A stretch of 64,000 nucleotides of DNA, taken from positions 434,001 to 498,000 of the forward strand of contig JADKEF010000003.1 of assembly GCA_016718135.1 (NCBI GenBank), in the 5' to 3' direction. Positions 7,932 through 15,763 of the stretch are shown here, piece after piece. Source of the stretch: Acidobacteriota bacterium. GTDB lineage: Bacteria; Acidobacteriota; Blastocatellia; Pyrinomonadales; Pyrinomonadaceae. The notes under the pieces were generated by a model, which saw only the letters and a list, made by a program, of their open reading frames with translations, was not told the DNA's origin and searched no databases. Numbering within the stretch: the first letter of the stretch is position 1; the number at the start of each line of letters is the position of its first letter. The position numbers were made by a program, and so were the translations under genes.

Positions 7932-8710
7932 CTATTTCACCACGCCGCGCTTTGAGGTCTCGATGAACTCGACAAGGATATTCACCTCGTTGGAGTCGGA
8001 GATCTCTTCGCGAATGCGTTCCACGGCCTGACTGGTGTTCAATTTAGAGGAAAGTAGCAGGTGAAACGCATGGTTGAGCTTTTCGGTCGTAGCTTTTGAA
8101 TATCCGCGACGTTTCATGCCGAGGCGGTTCATGCCGTAACATTTGGCATGGTTTCCCTGAATGATCGCGAAGGGCAATGCGTCCTTAACTACGACCGAGT
8201 AACCGCCAATAAAGGCCTCGAGGCCGACGCGGCAGAATTGGTGAACGCCGGAATAGGCTCCGATGCTTGCTCTGTCAGCGATCTCGACATGGCCGGCGAG
8301 CGTGGCGGCGTTTGCCATGATGATCTCGCTGCCGAGTTGGCAATCGTGGGCGACGTGAGCCTGAGCCATCAGGAGATTGCCATCGCCGATACGCGTCACA
8401 CCGCCGCCGCCGGTCGTGCCGCGGTGGATGGTGACGAATTCGCGGATGTGGTTGCGTTTGCCGATCTCTGTTGAGGTTGGTTCGCCCGCGTATTTGAGAT
8501 CCTGCGGACCGAGGCCGATCGAGACAAATGGAAAATGTGCGTTTCGTCGCCGATCGACGTCTTGCCGTCAACTACAACATGCGAATCGAGCCGCACACCG
8601 TCGCCAAGGGTCACCTCAGCTCCGACTGTACAGAACGGGCCGATGTGGCAGTCGTCACCTGTCTGCGCGCCGTCGGCGACAATAGCGGTTTGATGAATAA
8701 ATGAGGTCAT
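7932..8710 (-). pseudogene. lpxA: UDP-N-acetylglucosamine acyltransferase, interrupted by a one-base frameshift
   Basis: LpxA transfers a 3-hydroxyacyl chain from ACP to UDP-GlcNAc, the first step of lipid A synthesis. Residues 1-60 read from ATG 8710 (MTSFIHQTAIVADGAQTGDD, hexapeptide repeats) as far as DETHIF. The rest, from PFVSIGLGPQDLKYAGEPT through IREFVTIHRGT and AHVAHDCQLG to the C-terminal helices, is in the next frame and ends at 7932. One base is missing at 8530-8531, where adding one C to the coding strand restores a 259-residue protein of normal length. The residues on both sides are intact and show no decay, and lpxA is normally essential, so a sequence error is more likely than a true pseudogene. 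It lies downstream of fabZ, as in many Gram-negative lpx clusters. Confidence 0.85.
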
Positions 8711-8727
8711 CGGTGAGCTAAGAAGGA

Positions 8728-9009
8728 CTAGTTCTCAAATCCGGAATCGATCTCCTGCGCACCCGCGACGCTTGCCTTGCCGCCACGCACGACCAACCAA
8801 GTAAAGAAGATCATCGCGGGCAATGACAAAATTATACCGAGTATCGCTCCGCCGACCAGGCAGGCAAAGAATCCGATGATACCGTATTTTGTCCGCCCTT
8901 TTACAAATCCCAAGATCAGCGGTACGAGGCCTAACACAAGGCCGATCGCCGCGTTAAATAGAGCGGCGTACATCATCACTTCCTGCGTTGTCATTTTTGA
9001 GGGGTCCAT
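8728..9009 (-). CDS. Small membrane protein of unknown function
   Basis: 93 residues with two to three hydrophobic helices (about 14-34 and 43-75), the second pair joined by a short KGRTKYG loop, and a polar tail. It sits between fabZ and lpxA, 4 bases after fabZ and 17 bases before lpxA, so it should be cotranscribed with them. Nothing in it resembles an enzyme of lipid A synthesis, and I do not recognise the family. Inner-membrane location is inferred from hydrophobicity. Confidence 0.7.
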   Translation of the reverse strand: MDPSKMTTQEVMMYAALFNAAIGLVLGLVPLILGFVKGRTKYGIIGFFACLVGGAILGIILSLPAMIFFTWLVVRGGKASVAGAQEIDSGFEN

Positions 9010-9013
9010 ATGA

Positions 9014-9466
9014 TCACTCCTTTATATCGCTGCGGTTGGCGATGATACACATAATTTCAGCCTCGGCTGTAACCTGGCCGTCGACGGTTGCAACGCCGCG
9101 CATCTTCTGCACCTTACTGCCAATGCGTAACGCCGTGACTTCCAGTCGTAAAGTGTCGCCCGGCACAACCGGCCGGCGGAACTTTGCCGAGTCGATCCCG
9201 CTAAAGAACGGGATCTTCTCGTCTCGATCTTCAAACTCGCGAAGCGCCAGGATCGCTCCGACCTGGGCAAGGGCTTCGATCTGCAGCACACCCGGCATCA
9301 CCGGTGCACCGGGGAAATGACCGACAAAAAATTGCTCATTCGCGGTCACCTGCTTAATACCTACAATACGGATGCGGGGTTCAAGCTCGATGATCTTGTC
9401 GACGAGCAGGAACGGATATCGGTGGGGCAGTATCTTTTGTATCGCGATGGAATCGAGGATCGGCAT
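9014..9466 (-). CDS. fabZ: 3-hydroxyacyl-ACP dehydratase FabZ
   Basis: A 150-residue hot-dog dehydratase that removes water from 3-hydroxyacyl-ACP in fatty acid elongation and competes with LpxA for the same substrate. Signatures are LPHRYPFLLVD at residues 14-23 and the active-site stretch GHFPGAPVMPGVLQIEALAQ with His50 and Glu64. It is placed between the skp-like genes and lpxA, an arrangement common in Gram-negative envelope clusters. A strong hairpin at 9489-9519 lies just upstream, so either readthrough or an internal promoter feeds this gene. Confidence 0.95.
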   Translation of the reverse strand: MPILDSIAIQKILPHRYPFLLVDKIIELEPRIRIVGIKQVTANEQFFVGHFPGAPVMPGVLQIEALAQVGAILALREFEDRDEKIPFFSGIDSAKFRRPVVPGDTLRLEVTALRIGSKVQKMRGVATVDGQVTAEAEIMCIIANRSDIKE

Positions 9467-9488
9467 AAGGCGTTACACGAATGAAAAC

Positions 9489-9519
9489 AAAAAAGCCGGC
9501 AAAACGCAATTTTGCCGGC
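9489..9519 (-). terminator. Strong intrinsic terminator after the second skp-like gene
   Basis: Read on the minus strand, GCCGGCAAAA (9519-9510) pairs perfectly with TTTTGCCGGC (9504-9495) around a five-base loop, followed by six T (9494-9489). It lies between the skp-like gene and fabZ, only 23 bases before the fabZ start, so it separates the bamA/skp unit from fabZ-lpxA or acts as a partial terminator. Confidence 0.85.
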
Positions 9520-9542
9520 CCCAGTGATCGGTCGAAGCAAAA

Positions 9543-10139
9543 TTATTTCGGCACTGAGTTTATTGCCGATGGCGGCCGGGTATTATAGAAAGTAATAAAA
9601 TCCCGCGTAATATCAAACTGGTCAGTCGCAAAAATTACAAAGCCATTCTGATCTTTCGATACGTCAAAAACGATACCGTAACCTTTTGATTTAACGTACT
9701 CCCCAAACGCTTTGAGTGCCGCAGCGAACTCGGGTCCGACAACCTGGCTTTGACGTTTCTGGGCAAACGAATTGTAGTCGTCTTCTTTGTATTTATACGA
9801 GAGCTTCATCCGTTCGAGCTCTGCTGATTTTGCTTGAGCCGCCCTCTCGTCGACGGGGATTCCCTTGGCAACATTCTCACGAAAGGTCGCAACCTCCTTT
9901 TCAACCAGCTGTACTCGCGAGATCATCTGTTGTAATTCCGTTCGTCGCGGCAATAGTTCGGCATTTAGGCTTTTCACCGCAGTAAGAATACGAGTGATGC
10001 CAGCCTTTTCATCAAAGAACCCGGACGTATCAACTACGACAATTTTTGACGGTGTTCCGCCAGGTTGTACGGCCTGAGCGTAAAACTGGGCGGATGAAAA
10101 TACGCCAAGAAGGAGTCCGATCAAAAGAACCTTTTTCAT
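9543..10139 (-). CDS. Skp/OmpH-family periplasmic chaperone, second copy
   Basis: 198 residues: a signal peptide (MKKVLLIGLLLGVFSSAQFYAQA), a short beta segment KIVVVDTSGFFDEKAGI, a long helical coiled-coil region at about residues 55-140 rich in K, E, R and Q, and a C-terminal strand region GYGIVFDVSKDQNGFVIFA. This is the architecture of the Skp/OmpH chaperone that holds unfolded outer membrane proteins before BamA. It is followed by a strong terminator and preceded at 87 bases by a paralogue of the same design. Confidence 0.85.
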   Translation of the reverse strand: MKKVLLIGLLLGVFSSAQFYAQAVQPGGTPSKIVVVDTSGFFDEKAGITRILTAVKSLNAELLPRRTELQQMISRVQLVEKEVATFRENVAKGIPVDERAAQAKSAELERMKLSYKYKEDDYNSFAQKRQSQVVGPEFAAALKAFGEYVKSKGYGIVFDVSKDQNGFVIFATDQFDITRDFITFYNTRPPSAINSVPK

Positions 10140-10226
10140 AACAAATCACTCCGGCAGAAATGGCTTGAGGTCAGATGAGATACTTCTCGTCTGACCTCGG
10201 GTCTCAAGGAAAATTACAGAGTATCT

Positions 10227-10832
10227 TTACTTAGGCGTCGTCACGGCGGCAGTTGTCGCCGGACGCGTGTTGTAGTAGGCAATGAACTCCTTGGTGATAT
10301 CCGCTGCAGGATCAAGAACCAAGATAGCGTTCGCGTTTGCCAACGCCGCAATGTCGAAAACGACCGTGTAACCCTTCTGCTTTGAAAACTCCTGAATAGC
10401 CTTGTCGAGATCGGTCATGATCGGGGCCAGCAGAGTGTTCCGGCGAGCCTGGACGGCGGCCTCGGCATCTTTCTGCTTGAATTCGAGCTCCCGCTGCAAA
10501 CGCTGCCCTTCTTCCTGCTTCGCAGCGACAGTCTGCTGATTGATCGGCACTGCCGTGTTTGACTGCATCTTCTGCAATTCCTCGGCAATTGCCTTGATCT
10601 TGCCATCGAGCGTCTGTAGCTCGGTGATACGTGGCTTGAACTCGGTATCGAGCGTTTTCAGGGCATTGACGTATTTAGTTACGCCATTTAGCCCCTTATC
10701 GTCTCCACCAAAAGCGGCCGTGTTGATCCAGCCGATCTTTGTAACGGCCGGAGCTCCGCCCTGACCAAATGCCGAAACTGCAAACATTGCAGCGAAAACA
10801 AAGCTGACAACCAGCGTAGTAACTTTTTTCAT
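10227..10832 (-). CDS. Skp/OmpH-family periplasmic chaperone, first copy
   Basis: 201 residues with signal peptide MKKVTTLVVSFVFAAMFAVSAFGQ, beta segment KIGWINTAAFGGDDKGL, a coiled coil at about residues 65-145, and the terminal region GYTVVFDIAALANANAILVLD. The tail FIAYYNTRPAT matches the FITFYNTRPPS tail of the neighbouring gene, so the two are tandem duplicates that have diverged in the middle. A good promoter lies 120-150 bases upstream and bamA lies before that, a gene order (bamA, skp) seen widely in Gram-negative bacteria. Confidence 0.87.
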   Translation of the reverse strand: MKKVTTLVVSFVFAAMFAVSAFGQGGAPAVTKIGWINTAAFGGDDKGLNGVTKYVNALKTLDTEFKPRITELQTLDGKIKAIAEELQKMQSNTAVPINQQTVAAKQEEGQRLQRELEFKQKDAEAAVQARRNTLLAPIMTDLDKAIQEFSKQKGYTVVFDIAALANANAILVLDPAADITKEFIAYYNTRPATTAAVTTPK

Positions 10833-10951
10833 TATCTTAAAGAACTCCTTAACTGTACGTTACGACGCCACTGGCACCGTTCGATCTTATAATTGCTTTG
10901 AAACCAATTTCACGGAAACTGTTGCTTGGCGTTTCGAAAAAAAGAAACGCA

Positions 10952-10980
10952 ATCTTAATTAAATGCCAAATCAATGTCAA
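10952..10980 (-). promoter_or_regulatory. Promoter of the skp-like gene pair
   Basis: On the minus strand TTGACA (10980-10975), a 17-base spacer and TAAGAT (10957-10952) form a near-consensus sigma70 promoter between bamA and the first skp-like gene. An inverted repeat GCGTTTC/GAAACGC with a T-rich loop (10950-10929) lies just downstream at the expected transcription start and could be an operator or a leftover terminator of bamA. Confidence 0.65.
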
Positions 10981-10990
10981 TTTTCGGCTT

Positions 10991-13900
10991 TTAGAACGTA
11001 CGACCGACCGTGAATCTAAAACCATTCCGCTTGCCTGGCAAGAAGATCCCGGGCAACTCGTCGATCGCGCCAAATCTAATTGTCGGATTCCAATAATAGA
11101 TCAGCCGGAACGGAACGTTTACGACCGGAACCTGTACGCGAAGTTCAACGCCGACGCTCGTTGCAATGTTCGTGAATTTACCAAATTGAGCTTCATCAAC
11201 CTTCAGCTGGGAATTTTGCTGCACGTCACCTCTTAGATAAAACTGCTGTATCTGGGGCGAAAGGCTGGTTGGACATCCAAAACGATTCCCCCGGCAAAAT
11301 TCACTAATATAATCTGTTTTTGTCATTACCCGGCCCCGATAATACAAAAGGCTTCCGAAACTGCTCTCAAGGACGGGGGTGTTGATCAGACCTAATGCCG
11401 TCAATCGACTTGGGCCGAGGAACGTATCATCCGGAAGGAATTCGCTGTTGATGGTTTGCGTGCCAGATTTCCTGAAGTTGAATACCGAACCGAGATCGGC
11501 GAAGAATGCCATGGTCGCGGGACCAAAGATCGGAATACGATATTCCATATTCGCCAAAAACTGGGTGTCCCCACCGATAAAGCGATAATTGCGTGAGAAG
11601 AGTGCCGGGTTTTCTCCTGACGGACCGGTCAACTGACCAATGGTCGCAATCTCGTCGGCGTCTCGTCTCGACAGCCCGGTATTCGTGTCCGCTGTACCAG
11701 AGGCATTCGTAGCCACGACTACGTTCCGGCTAGTAATGTAAGTGTCGAACGGTGCGACCGGGCTGATCGCCCTTCCCTCGTAGCCACGAACATCACTTTC
11801 GCTACCAAGAAAGTATCGTTCATACGCTGGAACGCCCCCTATGTAAGCGATCGAATTTGCATTCTTAACCTTGTCAGTGATCGACCACGGCCCTATCGTG
11901 CCGGCCTGAACTCGAAATGCAAACACATGTGGGTTTTTCGATTTTCTATTTCTGACAGGAATAAACTGCGAATACGTGGCGCTTCCCTGATACGTTCTAA
12001 CGTCACCACCCAATCCCGCGAATCCGGCCGACATTGATAAGGACCTGCCCCTCAGCGTATCAATTCCGTTGGCGGCAGGCTGGCGAGTGTCGTATGCAAA
12101 GGTGCCGGTGATGCGGCTCGTGATAATATTCGGCTGCCGATAGATTACCGGAATCGTCGCGGCCGGATCGGCTAACTGATTAACCTCCGGATCTTCGATG
12201 CTGGTCGCCGACAATTGGTATGTCAATCCGACCCGAGAGAACTGGGTAAATTGCCGCTTCTTAAAGAAAAGCTCTGACAACGGAGCGGTCGCAAACACGT
12301 TAGCCCCGTATGTGCTCTGGGTGAAAAGATTGGCCGAATCGGTAACAATCGTGCCCTGCGGATTGTAAAGGTCTTCCAGAATTTCCTGATTCTGCGTCAG
12401 GAACGTCCCCTCGCCAAAGAACTTGTACCGGCTAGCAAACACGGAGAATCCGGCCGAGATCGGCCGATCACGAAAGTAAGGTTGCTGATAGGTGAATTGT
12501 AGGCTTTGCTGGCGATTACCCGCTCCTAAGTTGAACGAAAGGATCTCACCCGTACCGGCAAGGTTGTTGGTCGAATATTCGAGACCAAAGAAAGAGCCGC
12601 CAATGCCGGAGATGCCACCATTGAATGAGATCTGCTGACGCCCTTTCTCCTTTACTTTAACGATCAGATCAACGTCACCTTTTTCTTCGTCGGTTCGGAT
12701 CTCCACGTCAGTATCCTTTTCGATCGGGTCGAAATACTGTGACTGATTAAGACGGGCGACCGATATCTCAAGATAATTTTGATTGTAGATATCTCCCTCA
12801 TTGATGAGGAACTCACGACGCATCACCTTGTCTCTAGTAAAGGTGTTACCGGTGAATTCGAGACGACGGAGCGTAAACTGCTTCCCTTCCTCAATAGTGA
12901 TCGTAATATCTACTATGCCTTCATTCGGGTTGGTAGGACTATCCTTGAATTGTGGATCCGGTTCTGCCGTGTACTGAACAAAGCCTTGCCCGCCATAGAC
13001 CTTTTTCAGATCCTCATAGATCGCATTTTGAAGACGTTTACCGTCGACGATCTCACCCTTCTTTAGGCCTATGTAGGCGAGTATCTGCTGTTCTGAGAAG
13101 ATCGAGTTCCCCTCGACCTTGACCTCACCAACTCTGTAAACCTTGCCCTCAGTGACCGGCACCCGTATCCGAAGGGTGTCGTCCATCGATGTGAGGAGGG
13201 GGATCGGAAAATTGTTTACGATCGGAAATCCGGTTCGTTTATATCCGAGGCCGACCACTTCAGGCTCGCCAACGCGTGCCTGAAAATAGCCCTTAGACCA
13301 CATGTAGGTACGAACGTTCCGGTCGAGATCGTATTGCAGCTTTCGGAGATCGAGGATGTCCATCCCCTTGACTCTCGAAATCAGGCCGGTCTCCTTGACC
13401 AGCTCCAAGGCATTTCGCAATTCGCTATCCTTAAAATTCTGATTGCCTTCGAAATCGATCTCGACAATACGTGATTTATTGCCCTGTGCAATGTTGAAAA
13501 TGATCGCGATGGAGGTGGCAGAAACCTCCTCCTCAGCTACAGTTACAGTTGCGTTCGGAAAGCCCTTTGAGGCAAGCATCTCGCGAAGCACGCGAGTCGC
13601 AGCACGTGCCTTGACCGGATCGTAAACCGACTCTTTCGAAACACCGACACGTTTTTCCCTAAATTCCTTGAGAATGTCAGATTCGGTCAGAGCTTTCGCG
13701 CCTTTGAATTGTAGATCGCGGATGATGGGAAGTTCGCGGACCTCGAAGATGACATTGACGCCGCCGCGGATGCCGTCCTCGGTCAAAACGCGGGTAGCGG
13801 TCTTATCGAAGAAGTTGAGTGAAAGCAGTTCTTTGAGATCCCGCTCCAACGCCGCAGGGTCGTAAACGTCGCCCTGTCGCGTCTTAATATAATAGAGAAG

Positions 13901-14074
13901 GTCTTCGTCGCGGAGTCGGCGGTTGCCCTGAATATCAACACTTTCGACGATCTGCTGAACCTTTTCCGCCTCGGCGCTTTTTGTCTCTGCACCGCCGCCG
14001 GTTCGGGCCGAGGCCGGGAGCGCCAAAATGGCCAGAGCCAGTAAAACAAAGCCGAGTGCACGTGCATTCTTCAT
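10991..14074 (-). CDS. bamA: Outer membrane protein assembly factor BamA
   Basis: 1027 residues, Omp85 family. The signal peptide begins MKNARALGFVLLALAILALP and ends near ASA. Five POTRA domains follow up to about residue 480 (first: VESVDIQGNRRLRDEDLLYY; last: RRLEFTGNTFTRDKVMRREF), then the C-terminal beta barrel. The barrel contains the lid-loop motif DVRGYEGR, and the protein ends in Phe (FTVGRTF) as expected of a barrel recognised by BAM. It inserts beta-barrel proteins into the outer membrane. The ATG at 14074 is chosen because the signal peptide begins there; the open frame to 14227 lacks sense. It is longer than the E. coli protein mainly through larger extracellular loops. A promoter lies at 14157-14185. 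Confidence 0.95.
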   Translation of the reverse strand: MKNARALGFVLLALAILALPASARTGGGAETKSAEAEKVQQIVESVDIQGNRRLRDEDLLYYIKTRQGDVYDPAALERDLKELLSLNFFDKTATRVLTEDGIRGGVNVIFEVRELPIIRDLQFKGAKALTESDILKEFREKRVGVSKESVYDPVKARAATRVLREMLASKGFPNATVTVAEEEVSATSIAIIFNIAQGNKSRIVEIDFEGNQNFKDSELRNALELVKETGLISRVKGMDILDLRKLQYDLDRNVRTYMWSKGYFQARVGEPEVVGLGYKRTGFPIVNNFPIPLLTSMDDTLRIRVPVTEGKVYRVGEVKVEGNSIFSEQQILAYIGLKKGEIVDGKRLQNAIYEDLKKVYGGQGFVQYTAEPDPQFKDSPTNPNEGIVDITITIEEGKQFTLRRLEFTGNTFTRDKVMRREFLINEGDIYNQNYLEISVARLNQSQYFDPIEKDTDVEIRTDEEKGDVDLIVKVKEKGRQQISFNGGISGIGGSFFGLEYSTNNLAGTGEILSFNLGAGNRQQSLQFTYQQPYFRDRPISAGFSVFASRYKFFGEGTFLTQNQEILEDLYNPQGTIVTDSANLFTQSTYGANVFATAPLSELFFKKRQFTQFSRVGLTYQLSATSIEDPEVNQLADPAATIPVIYRQPNIITSRITGTFAYDTRQPAANGIDTLRGRSLSMSAGFAGLGGDVRTYQGSATYSQFIPVRNRKSKNPHVFAFRVQAGTIGPWSITDKVKNANSIAYIGGVPAYERYFLGSESDVRGYEGRAISPVAPFDTYITSRNVVVATNASGTADTNTGLSRRDADEIATIGQLTGPSGENPALFSRNYRFIGGDTQFLANMEYRIPIFGPATMAFFADLGSVFNFRKSGTQTINSEFLPDDTFLGPSRLTALGLINTPVLESSFGSLLYYRGRVMTKTDYISEFCRGNRFGCPTSLSPQIQQFYLRGDVQQNSQLKVDEAQFGKFTNIATSVGVELRVQVPVVNVPFRLIYYWNPTIRFGAIDELPGIFLPGKRNGFRFTVGRTF

Positions 14075-14156
14075 AAAAAGCGAGACTTCCCTTTTGAGCA
14101 AATTAAAAAGCTCCGAGAAGCTTCCGTTTCGCCGCGACGTTTGTCGATAGAGCATT

Positions 14157-14185
14157 AGAATAAAACAACAAAAACGGCTTTTCAA
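14157..14185 (-). promoter_or_regulatory. Promoter of bamA
   Basis: On the minus strand TTGAAA (14185-14180), a 17-base spacer and TATTCT (14162-14157) lie about 80 bases before the bamA ATG. Nothing else was recognised in the 260 bases between bamA and the Nramp-like gene. Confidence 0.6.
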
Positions 14186-14335
14186 AGTCAGTTTTTTAAC
14201 ATGCAGTATGATTCTGGCGCATGGCAACAGGTTGCCTTTTCGCTATCTCTACAAACTTCCGAATTATACAGGGAAAGCGAAAAACCGAAAACGGGCGCAC
14301 GATAAGTCGCTCGTTCAGGAATTTCGGTGAATCCT

Positions 14336-15601
14336 CTACGACCACGTCACAAACATCGCAATGGCTGCCACAAACATCACTAGAGTGGCGAGCCATCCGA
14401 TGACATTTGTAAAGGCTCCGTTTGTACGGCTGCCCATGACGCGTTTGTTGTTTGCGACGAGCATCACAACAACGAGAAGCGGTGGAGCGACCACGCCATT
14501 GATCACTGCCGTCCAAAACAAGGCACTGATCGGATTGATCCCGGCAAAATCTATGGCTACGCCGACGAGTGTCGAGGCGGCGATGACGGCGTAGAATTTC
14601 TTTGCGTGCCGCGGCTTTTCATCCAGTCCCGACGGCCAGTCAAATGTCTCCGCCACGGCGTAAGCGGCCGAGCCGGTGAGAACCGGAACGGCAAGGATAC
14701 CGGCGCCGATCAGGCCTATGCCAAACAGTACCGTCGCAAAATCGCCGGCGAGCGGACGCAGTGCCTGAGCGGCCTCTGTTGCAGATTGAATATTGGTTTG
14801 ACCCGTAGTGTGCAGAGTGGCTCCCGCCGAGACTATCACGAAATAGAACACCAAATTGCAAAACAGCATCCCAACAATCGTGTCGATCTTTTCTTTTTTG
14901 ATCTCCTTATTGGTGGCACCGCGACGAGCAATCAAATCCAATCGGCCTTCGCTTTTTTCTTCCTCGACCTCCTCGCCAGCTTCCCAAAAGAACAGATACG
15001 GCGAGATCGTCGTGCCGAGTATCGCGACGATGGTTGTGATGTATTCGCTCGTGAACGATATCTGCGGGACAAAGGTCGCCTTTGCGACGGCATACCAGTC
15101 CGGTTTGGCTAGAAAGGCGGCTATCACATAGGCGAACAGTGACAGTGTCAGCCACTTGAAGACCTTCATTATCAGCCGATATGAACCCCAAATTTGAAGG
15201 ACCACGATCGCCACTGCTATCGGTATCACCATTGCCGAGATCGGAATCGGTACGAACATATTTATTGCCGCCGCGATCGCTGCAATGTCCGCACCGGCAT
15301 TGATCGTATTGGCGATGACGAGTCCGAGTACAACCGGATAGAGTAATTTCTTTGAGTAATACCGATGCAGAACCCCAGCAAGCCCACGACCCGACACCAT
15401 TCCGATCTTGGCGCAGATGTGCTGAACGACGATCATCAGCGGCAGCGTCACAACTGCCGTCCACAATGTCGCGTACCCAAGAGCCGCTCCCGCCTGCGAA
15501 TACGTCCCGATCCCGGACGGATCGTCATCCGACGCACCCGTGATCAGCCCCGGGCCGAGCCGGTCGAGTAAGTGCTTGATTGGATTATCGTTCCGGTTCA
15601 T
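14336..15601 (-). CDS. Nramp-family divalent metal transporter with unusual motifs
   Basis: About 421 residues with some eleven hydrophobic helices, opening with LDRLGPGLITGASDDDPSG. This is the Nramp fold, a proton-coupled carrier of Mn, Fe or related ions in the inner membrane. The TM1 metal motif is DPSG instead of the usual DPGN. In the TM6 region, GTTISPYLFFWEAGEEVEEE occupies the place where typical members have MPHN, so the sulphur ligand that selects transition metals is absent. That pattern suggests a different ion, perhaps Mg as in Nramp-related magnesium transporters; this is inference. An acidic loop (EEVEEEKSEGR) follows TM6. ATG 15601 is preferred; a GTG at 15616 is also possible. 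It is divergent from a secreted protein gene. Confidence 0.82.
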   Translation of the reverse strand: MNRNDNPIKHLLDRLGPGLITGASDDDPSGIGTYSQAGAALGYATLWTAVVTLPLMIVVQHICAKIGMVSGRGLAGVLHRYYSKKLLYPVVLGLVIANTINAGADIAAIAAAINMFVPIPISAMVIPIAVAIVVLQIWGSYRLIMKVFKWLTLSLFAYVIAAFLAKPDWYAVAKATFVPQISFTSEYITTIVAILGTTISPYLFFWEAGEEVEEEKSEGRLDLIARRGATNKEIKKEKIDTIVGMLFCNLVFYFVIVSAGATLHTTGQTNIQSATEAAQALRPLAGDFATVLFGIGLIGAGILAVPVLTGSAAYAVAETFDWPSGLDEKPRHAKKFYAVIAASTLVGVAIDFAGINPISALFWTAVINGVVAPPLLVVVMLVANNKRVMGSRTNGAFTNVIGWLATLVMFVAAIAMFVTWS

Positions 15602-15665
15602 GGCTTGAATGCCCACGTATTGGCCTATCAGCTTTGCTTCTAACTGATGAGAAAGATCGATTCTA

Positions 15666-15694
15666 TTGTCTTAACCATAGTCTTAGTGTATAAG
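15666..15694 (+). promoter_or_regulatory. Promoter of the secreted DUF5648-like gene
   Basis: TTGTCT (15666-15671), a 17-base spacer and TATAAG (15689-15694) lie 70 bases before the ATG at 15764, which has TTGGAGGAA as a strong ribosome binding site. Confidence 0.55.
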
Positions 15695-15763
15695 AAAACA
15701 ATACTGCAAAAATCCATTTGTCTAAACCCGGTTCGCCCCGGACATCTATTTTGGAGGAAAGCT

